From contig BFEA01000768.1 of the NCBI GenBank assembly GCA_003427395.1, positions 517,969-541,478 of the forward strand: 23,510 nt of DNA. The letters run 5' to 3'. This document shows positions 17,646 to 23,510 of this stretch, piece by piece; position 1 is the first letter of the stretch, and every line of letters begins with the position of its first letter. Made by a program: the position numbers and the translations under genes. The notes under the pieces were generated by a model that saw only the letters and a program-made list of their open reading frames with translations, ran no database searches and was not told the DNA's origin. The stretch comes from Chara braunii (taxonomy: Eukaryota > Streptophyta > Charophyceae > Charales > Characeae).

Positions 17646-20133
17646 ATGGAGTTCAAGGGGTAAAAACAGCTATTCTGAAATTGCTTGGGGCAAGCCCAGG
17701 TTCTGAAGGGCGCAGGCACTACCCCGGTTGAAGTTCTTCGGGGCATCGGTCAAAAATTGGAACAATACAGAGAGGGTTGGCACTGCCGCCGCGCGAAGGC
17801 ACCGCGTATAAATCAGGGGCGGCCTTCTTCGAGTTTGTTGTTTGCTGTTTTTCCACCTTGCTAAACTCCTTGCACACGTACTCCGCGTACCGGTGCGCTA
17901 TCGGACTACGCCTGCCGTGGGATGTGAAGGAGAGCGCTATCCCGCACGATTCGAAGTAGCAAAGAAAGGGGAAGGGACTGATCAGGACAGGCAACGGAGA
18001 GTGCTGAGGCTGGCAGAGAGCGAGTAAACGAGGAGGAGGGAGGAAGGCGCTAGGGCGCAGACGCAGCTATACCGAAGTGCGAATCGTCTGTCGGAGCTGA
18101 GCCTAGGGGAGAAAGACCGATTGAGCCATCCAGTTGGAGGCGCTCTTCGAGGGTTTTTGCGCAGCACAACTCAGGCTGTCGGCCGGTGTCGTCACGCGAC
18201 AGTGAGATTGCGCGGTATCGGAGTGGTCCCAGTGGCAGCGGAGAAGCTAGGAGAGGATGAGACCAACGGGGCGACAAAAACAGGGGAGTGAACCCGGACG
18301 GGATTTGCGATAGGTGCATGCGCAGTGAGGGAAGAGTCAGGGGATGGTGGGGTAGTAAGTCGAGCGTAGAAGAAGGGGGCAGAAGCCGCAGAACTCTCTC
18401 GATCCTTAACGGAATCGAGGGAGGTAAGAGACAATCCCGGGATTTTTGCCCAGGGCGAGTCCAATGATGAGGCCAGAAACGAGGGAGAGATACTAAGATG
18501 GGGGATATGACAAAAACGACGTGCGCGGAAGATGGAAACGGGGGAAAGAAGAAGAGACGAGGAGTGAAGATCTTACCCGATCCGTGGTGGAATCGGGTGG
18601 TGTGAAGACAGAGGTGGGGAGTCTGGGGGTAGGCGTCACGAGATCTGAAGTCGGATCGGGAAGGAAGTTAGTTATAGGGGGAGGTTAGTAGATAGTGAGT
18701 CAGAGAGGGAACTCGAAGAAACGGGACTTCTAAGATGACAATGTATCTTTCTACATTCTAGTGGAAGATTCATTGCGATTTTGTTTGACCGACTAACGAG
18801 AGCAGCGTGGTTACAGGGAACGGGCTTTGGCAACAGAACAGGTCGGGACATGAAGGGGATGAGACCGAAGAGAGAGAGAAAGAGGGACAACTTTCCAGGC
18901 AAGCTGGTTATGCGGAGCGAGATGAGGGATCGAGCTCTGTGCAGGATCGTGCAGGAGGTTGGGTCGAACTGCGGTGGTGTACCAAGCCCACGTAGCAGTG
19001 GCCTGTGTACTCAGAGCCCGCGCGCTTATTGGTGTCGGCCTGTGAAGCATATGTTGCGGCAGCAATACGGCTAGTGTGGTGGCTGCAGTCTACGACCTCC
19101 TTCCTTTGTATATGTGTGAGTGTACGGTTGTTGAAGGCAAAGTTGCGGTTGCTGTATCCGCGCGGTCGACTGTGCACGTCCCACCTGCGTAGCTGCTGTG
19201 TATAGTGGTTGTTGCGGGCCCTTGCACTGCGTATTGCCGCACTTGACCGAGACTGCAGATTTACCTACTGGCTATACCACCTATCCTACCGACCACAAGG
19301 GAGAGGAGTCAGTTGCAGGCCTGAAGACTCATTTCGTCAATTTGTGACACCATCTGTGTAAACCAGGCAGATGGAGTACAGTTGACTGCAAGATCGTTGA
19401 AGTACCATTTAAGTGAGTGTGTCGCTCACTTCGAGCGCTGGGGCAGCTGGAGTGCGGGCCAGGAAGCGGGCTGGCGATCTGTTGAAGCTTGGTAGGAGCT
19501 GTTCGACCAAGCAATCGTTGCCCACCCTGCTTGCAGTGTGGTCAGCCAAGCCGAACGGCCAATATCACTAAAGAGGGGTGGGAAGCAGGTTGCGACGTGG
19601 AAGCTTTCTGCGCCGCCCTTTTAATGTGGATTCCACAGTTCAGTGCTACAGCAGCGGTTGCTGAGACTACCACGGGCTACTGTGTGGCCTTGTGTACGGC
19701 CGTTCGGCACCATGCGACTGCAGTTGGACCGCGGGGAGTGAAGGTGTGTTGTAGGGGGAGTGATCGGGCTGCAAGAGGAGATAGTGTCGCGAGTTGGAGG
19801 GGCGTCAGTTAGCAGTGTGGCTTTTGTCTGATCAAGTTCTCGCTGCATCCTGGCCACCATTGCGGGGCCCTCAGGAGCATCAAGAGTTCAAGGTCCTCTC
19901 TCGCGAGTCTGAGTGCACCATTCTTGGATTTGAGAGTCTCAATCTATCTCTTTCTGCCCTTCTTACTCCAAGTCTAGTCTATTGGTTCTGAGAGGAAGGC
20001 GGCAGGCGGGATTGCAACCCGTAGGTCCGCATCAATACTCTGTGGGGAGACAGCCCACCGATTGCGGGAGCTCTGCCGGAACTCAGGAGGGGTTCTGGAG
20101 GCAGGGAACTCGGAGGTAACCATTGCTTTCCCT
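17646..20133. other. Gene-free by my reading; TATA-like site at 17807
   Basis: About 2.5 kb with only short open frames (under 110 codons) that carry no motif. GCGTATAAATCAGGGGCGG at 17804-17822 would suit a core promoter, but no exon with domain content follows. The plus strand is purine-rich at 17950-18700. A 7-bp hairpin (AAGTGAG/CTCACTT) lies at 19411-19431. Small exons of an unknown gene cannot be excluded. Confidence 0.4.
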
Positions 20134-20178
20134 TATAAACCCAGTTATAACCCCTATCTATACATTTTTTTATGTGTC

Positions 20179-20230
20179 TGACTGAGTATATTGAGTGTAG
20201 CCCTATTCTGACTTTCAGTTTGACTTTCAG
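20179..20230 (+). repeat. Left flanking repeat of the hairpin array
   Basis: Contains GACTGAGT and, at 20213-20224, TTTCAGTTTGAC. The same elements recur in the same order at 21318-21357 on the far side of the hairpin array. TATAAA (20134-20139) lies a little upstream. Confidence 0.4.
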
Positions 20231-20380
20231 GACATAACCCTAACTAAGTAAAAGAATGCCTGCACAATTTTCAGTTTCAGTTTTTGTTGACTGTCTGAAA
20301 GCAGATTGCAAAAAGGGGTTGCATCAGAGGGAAGGTTGGGTGGAAGGCAGTTTTGCTTGCGCTTGAATGAGTCTTATAGG

Positions 20381-21198
20381 GTCAGGCACTGTTTCTAAGA
20401 TGAATGGTCTGACTGTTGTGTTTTGTTTTGTTTTCTGAAGGGCTAAGCATTGTTTCTAAGATGAATGGCTTGGTCACTATGTTTATTTAATTTAACCAGG
20501 CATTGTTTCTAAGATGAATGGCCTGGTTGTGGTTTCTTTGGGGTATTGACTGTGCAAACTTTGAGGACCAGACATTGTTTCTAAGATGAATGGTCTGGTC
20601 GCTGTTTATTTTGGGTGGTTTCTGAACAGCCTCTGGGTCTTGACCCAGAGTACTCTATTTTTTTTGTGCTAAGAAAAGAGGGTTGAGCATTGTTTCCAAG
20701 ACGAATGGCTCAACTCTTTTGGTTGTTTTATTATGAGGGGAGGCTCAAGCCAAAGACTGGACATTGTTTCTAAGATGAATGGTCTAAGTCTGAGGCCACA
20801 GGATTATAATGTGAACAAAGGAATAGGACTCCCTATATTTCTATATCTATATGTTTATCAGAACAAGGCTAGCCAGACATTGTTTCTAAGATGAATGGTC
20901 TGACTATAGCCTTATCACAAATTAAGAGAGTATAATTAAGAGCTATAATAAAAGGTAACTTGGGCCGGTTGAGCATTGTTTCTAAGATGAATGACTCAGT
21001 CCTACGCTCACTTTTGAAGATTAAGTTTAGAGAAGTATATATAACTTGGCTATTTAAACAGATCAGGGCGACTAAGCATTGTTTCTAAGACGAATGGCTT
21101 AGTCATATGCCCAATGAAGAGAAAAGTAGTTGTGCAACCTATTCGTGTATAACTAAGCCAAAGAGTTGACATTGTTTCTAAGATGAATGGCCTAACTC
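20381..21198 (+). repeat. Array of ten hairpin repeats with constant core and covarying stems
   Basis: Ten copies of the 18-base core ATTGTTTCTAAGATGAAT start at 20388, 20449, 20502, 20574, 20689, 20763, 20879, 20975, 21078 and 21171. Each is enclosed by arms that pair: GTCAGGC/GTCTGAC, GGCTAAGC/GCTTGGTC, AACCAGGC/GCCTGGTT, GACCAGAC/GTCTGGTC, GTTGAGC/GCTCAAC, GACTGGAC/GTCTAAGTC (one bulge), AGCCAGAC/GTCTGACT (one mismatch), GGTTGAG/CTCAGTC, GACTAAGC/GCTTAGTC, GAGTTGAC/GCCTAACTC (bulge and mismatch). The core ends ATT/AAT also pair, with one bulged G, leaving a 12-base loop. Core variants are transitions only (copies 1, 5, 9). Spacers are unrelated and starts are 53-116 bases apart, not multiples of three, so the array is not coding. 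I know no family with this core. Confidence 0.92.
20631..20650. other. Perfect 9-bp hairpin in an array spacer
   Basis: CTCTGGGTC and GACCCAGAG separated by TT, between array copies 4 and 5. Its sequence is unrelated to the repeated core. Confidence 0.7.
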
Positions 21199-21482
21199 GA
21201 TGCCCTGTGTAAGTTGGGGATAAAGGGATAAATCATCGAAAGACTACGAACTATTGTCTGCCAAAGGTGATTTTGGGTTGGTGAGAGTACTTACCTTTGT
21301 GGTTCGGTCTGCATGCGACTGAGTGAGATGACTACTTAGTTTGAGTTTCAGTTTGACAGGTACTTGCTTTAGAGGCTCGTCACATGCTAGAGCGATAGGA
21401 GTTAGTTCAATTCTGGATTTTCTGAGCTAACTTTATTTTACTTAGGTCAATTTTCGTATTTTCTGGATTTTTTGTTATACTT
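21199..21482. other. Right flank of the array with a 9-bp hairpin
   Basis: GACTGAGT (21318-21325) and TTTCAGTTTGAC (21346-21357) repeat the left flank. GTTAGTTCA (21401-21409) pairs with TGAGCTAAC (21423-21431), with one G.T, around a 13-base loop. TTCTGGATTTT occurs twice (about 21410 and 21459). No gene is seen. Confidence 0.5.
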
Positions 21483-21493
21483 GGCTTCTCTTT

Positions 21494-21604
21494 TCTATAC
21501 TACTAAAGCAAACAAAGGGCCCGACGACGACATGCCCTGTCGCGGGCCCAACGAAATTCGTTGGAGTCGGGCGGTGCCGGTAGGAGGCGGGGATACTAAA
21601 GCAA
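21494..21604 (+). mobile_element. GC-rich palindrome cluster, possible Helitron or foldback remnant
   Basis: TCTATACTACTAAAGC (21494-21509) resembles 5' ends reported for plant Helitrons, although the preceding base is T rather than the usual A. GGGCCCG/CGGGCCC (21517-21523 and 21543-21549) and CCAACGAA/TTCGTTGG (21548-21555 and 21557-21564) are adjacent perfect inverted repeats. TACTAAAGCAA recurs at 21594-21604. No Rep/helicase gene is present, and the 3' CTRR end was not located. Confidence 0.3.
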
Positions 21605-21829
21605 GGCGGGCGCGGTCGGGAGGCCGACGTGGGGAGGTACCCGTCCGGGTTCGAGGGCGCGCAGGGGCGATAGCGGACGGGCGGGGGGAACAATATTCTT
21701 GGTCGGGTCCAACCTAGGAGTGGCCGGCACGAAGTTTCAGGGTTACGGTCGACTGGCACCATTCAACGTGCGAATCGAAACGGACAAGGGGTGCTTGGAT
21801 CCGTTGTGAGTAGGCGAGCGAGGCAAGCC

Positions 21830-22240
21830 GAAAGCCCGATGGAGAGAAGGGAGGGACAGAACAGACATGGGGCCGCATTAGGGTCAGTAGAAGGTGAAAG
21901 GAGACTGCATGGCGGAAAGGAGGGGCAAGGGGACTCCAAGGCACATCGGAGGGTAGGAAGGGAACCGGCAGGGGAGCAGCGTTTGCGGGAAGAGGCTCGA
22001 CAGACAAAACGAGAGTCGTATCCAAGAGAGGACATAGGCAGGATAAGGGAGGATGGAGCAAGGAGGGAGAGGGAGGATGGACTGAAGAGGACGAGGAAGG
22101 AGGGCGGAGGATTGATGGAGGAGGACGAGGGGGGAGGGCAGGGCGATCGAGGAGGAGGGAGGATCGAGGGAGGACGAGGAAGGAGGAGCAACGGGGCGGG
22201 AGGAAGACAATGGCGATGGAGAGAGGAGGAGTGAGCAAAA
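21830..22240. repeat. GA-rich low-complexity block 1
   Basis: Purine-rich plus strand with recurring GAGGACGAGGAAGGAGG. GAGGATGGACTGAAGAGGAC at 22073-22092 recurs with few changes at 22985-23004. Frames stay open on both strands, but the products are low-complexity and are not accepted as genes. Confidence 0.75.
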
Positions 22241-22300
22241 AGGTAAGAAGGCTGACACTCAGGGTTCTTTTCGACTTTTTCTTTTTTTCCAGTCATGGTT

Positions 22301-22522
22301 GATTGATTGGTTGATTCTTGCTACAGTCATTGCACTTCAGATGCACTCTCTCTCGGAACTCGTTTCCTCCAATCTTTTTTTGCGGGTGAAAAGAAAAAGC
22401 TGATATGGAAGGGTGGAAAAGGGAGGATGACGCAGAAGGGGAGGGGGGGGGCGGACGAGGTGGAAGTGTGGAAAGGGGGAGAGGATGACATGAAAGGGGA
22501 GGGGAGACGTCGACGACAGTGA
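22301..22522 (+). repeat. Tandem duplication, unit 1
   Basis: Starts GATTGATTGGTTGA and ends near CGACGACAGTGA. The adjacent unit repeats it in the same order: CAGTCATTGCACTTC, TCCTCCAA, TGGAAGGGTGGAAAA, GGAGGATGACGC, GGACGAGGTGGAAG, GGGGGAGAGGATGACAT. The offset is 227 bases at the start and 211 at the end, so short indels have accumulated. Confidence 0.88.
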
Positions 22523-22527
22523 TGATT

Positions 22528-22732
22528 GATTGATTGGTTGAGTCATGGCGCAGTCATTGCACTTCTCTCAGACTTCATCTCCTCCAACCTCTTTTGCGGC
22601 TGAAAAGGGAACGCTGACGTGGAAGGGTGGAAAAAGGAGGATGACGCGGAAAGGGAGGGTGAAGGACGAGGTGGAAGGGTGGAAAGGGGGAGAGGATGAC
22701 ATAAAAGGGGAGGGGGGACGACGACGACAGTA
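22528..22732 (+). repeat. Tandem duplication, unit 2
   Basis: Second unit, with the same landmarks as the first and mostly substitutions and indels in G runs. Both units are purine-rich in their second half and pyrimidine-rich in the first. Frames differ between units and show no coding constraint. Confidence 0.88.
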
Positions 22733-22744
22733 ACCATGGCAAGG

Positions 22745-23110
22745 ACGAAATCGGCAACCCGTGATGAGGATGGCCATAGAGGAAAACGATGACGGACGAG
22801 GAATCGTCAAGGTGATGGGCAACGAGGGGGGACGAGGAGGACAGAGGAGAAGAGGCAGGACGATGATGGAGGAAGAAGGACGGTCAATGAAGGCGAAGGA
22901 AAGGGGAGGAGAGAAGAGGACGACGACGATGCATGCAGGAGGGAGAATGGAGGAGCGAGGAGGAGGGAGGAGGGATGACGAAATGAGGATGGATCGAAGA
23001 GGACGAGGAAGGAGGCCGAGGCGGATGACGAGGGGGGGAGGCGCAGGTGGAGGTCACAGCGTCGCATGAAGGGGAGGGAGAGGAGAAGGAGGCGGTGGAT
23101 GTGGAGATGG
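22745..23110. repeat. GA-rich low-complexity block 2
   Basis: Purine-rich plus strand similar in texture to 21830-22240, including the shared segment near 22985. The Arg/Gly/Glu-rich frame on plus and the Ser/Pro-rich frames on minus are composition artefacts. Confidence 0.75.
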
Positions 23111-23510
23111 CCAAGTAGGAAGATGAGGAGCAGGAGAGAGCAGTTTGTCGTGTCCCTTTTTTGTGACTTTTTGTTCTACCTTCCACTTCTTTCTTTTTCT
23201 TTTTTCTTTGAGTCGGTGTTGAAGTGGCATGCTCGTGACCTACGCAAGAGTCGAAGCTTCACGAGTTTCGACGGCGGGAAAAGGATGTGGATGACCAGGA
23301 GGGATGCGCAGGGGCCATGCAAATCTCCTTTGTATCATTCTGTGCTACTTAGAGGCGGACATGACTAAATCAGAGGGGGAACCTGGGAAAGACGAGGAGC
23401 TGGTGGGAGGATACGGCAAGGAGGAGGAGGGGGTGATATACGCCGGCATATGTTGCACTTGTCCACGTGCTGGTCCGTCGAGGGAGGCTCTGTATGAAAA
23501 CGACCCAAAA
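23111..23510. other. Unassigned terminal sequence
   Basis: T-rich around 23155-23210, otherwise mixed. A CACGTG site lies at 23464-23469. No gene or repeat unit is recognised before the window ends. Confidence 0.4.

Noticed and set aside
18728-18738. TTCTAAGATGA, eleven bases of the hairpin core, outside the array
   Set aside because: No paired arms around it; a match of this length is plausible by chance in 23 kb.
20381-21198. CRISPR-like appearance of the hairpin array
   Set aside because: Repeat starts are irregularly spaced (53-116 bases), the repeats' outer arms differ, the context is eukaryotic and no cas gene is present.
21714-22296. Minus-strand frames of 124-177 codons and the plus-strand 147-codon frame
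   Set aside because: They are open only because of the GA/CT-rich composition; there is no domain or conserved motif.

Overview
The window reads as nuclear DNA of a eukaryote, most likely a streptophyte (land plant or charophyte alga). It has no bacterial-style gene packing. Long microsatellites and purine/pyrimidine-rich minisatellites flank a decayed Ty3/gypsy retrotransposon whose primer-binding site is the plant-typical initiator-tRNA-Met sequence. There is also one candidate intron-containing gene. The lineage is an inference; no housekeeping gene fixes it.

Layout. 1-2404: low-complexity DNA, with a duplicated CACGTG-bearing segment (41-168 and 639-753), a compound C/CT/CA/A microsatellite (506-626), a (CT)25 tract, a (GA)29 tract, a G-rich minisatellite and a cluster of ~50-bp direct and inverted repeats (1983-2168). 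2405-2518: a short transit-peptide-like coding fragment cut off by a repeat. 2519-10146: a broken LTR retrotransposon, made of LTR A, a PBS, a long leader, gag, protease, reverse transcriptase/RNase H and integrase. It carries three in-frame TAG codons, at least five frame breaks and altered protease and RNase H active-site residues; no 3' LTR was found. 10147-13039: no recognisable gene. 13040-14747 (minus): the 3' part of a spliced gene for an unknown membrane protein, with phase-compatible exons and an AATAAA signal. A complete solo LTR of the same family (LTR B, minus) lies 40 bp upstream of its first visible exon. A partial third LTR (C, plus) at 16248-16835 makes an imperfect inverted pair with B. 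17034-17640 holds three tRNA/SINE-like box A/box B motifs about 276 bp apart. 17646-20380 has no gene I can support.

The most unusual feature is at 20381-21198: ten copies of a hairpin with an almost invariant core (ATTGTTTCTAAGATGAAT) enclosed by short stems. The stem sequence differs from copy to copy, but pairing is kept by matched double changes and G.T wobbles. Spacers are unrelated and of irregular length. It is the best candidate for an undescribed element or structured RNA. A GC-rich palindrome cluster (21494-21604), a ~215-bp tandem duplication (22301-22732) and GA-rich blocks complete the window.
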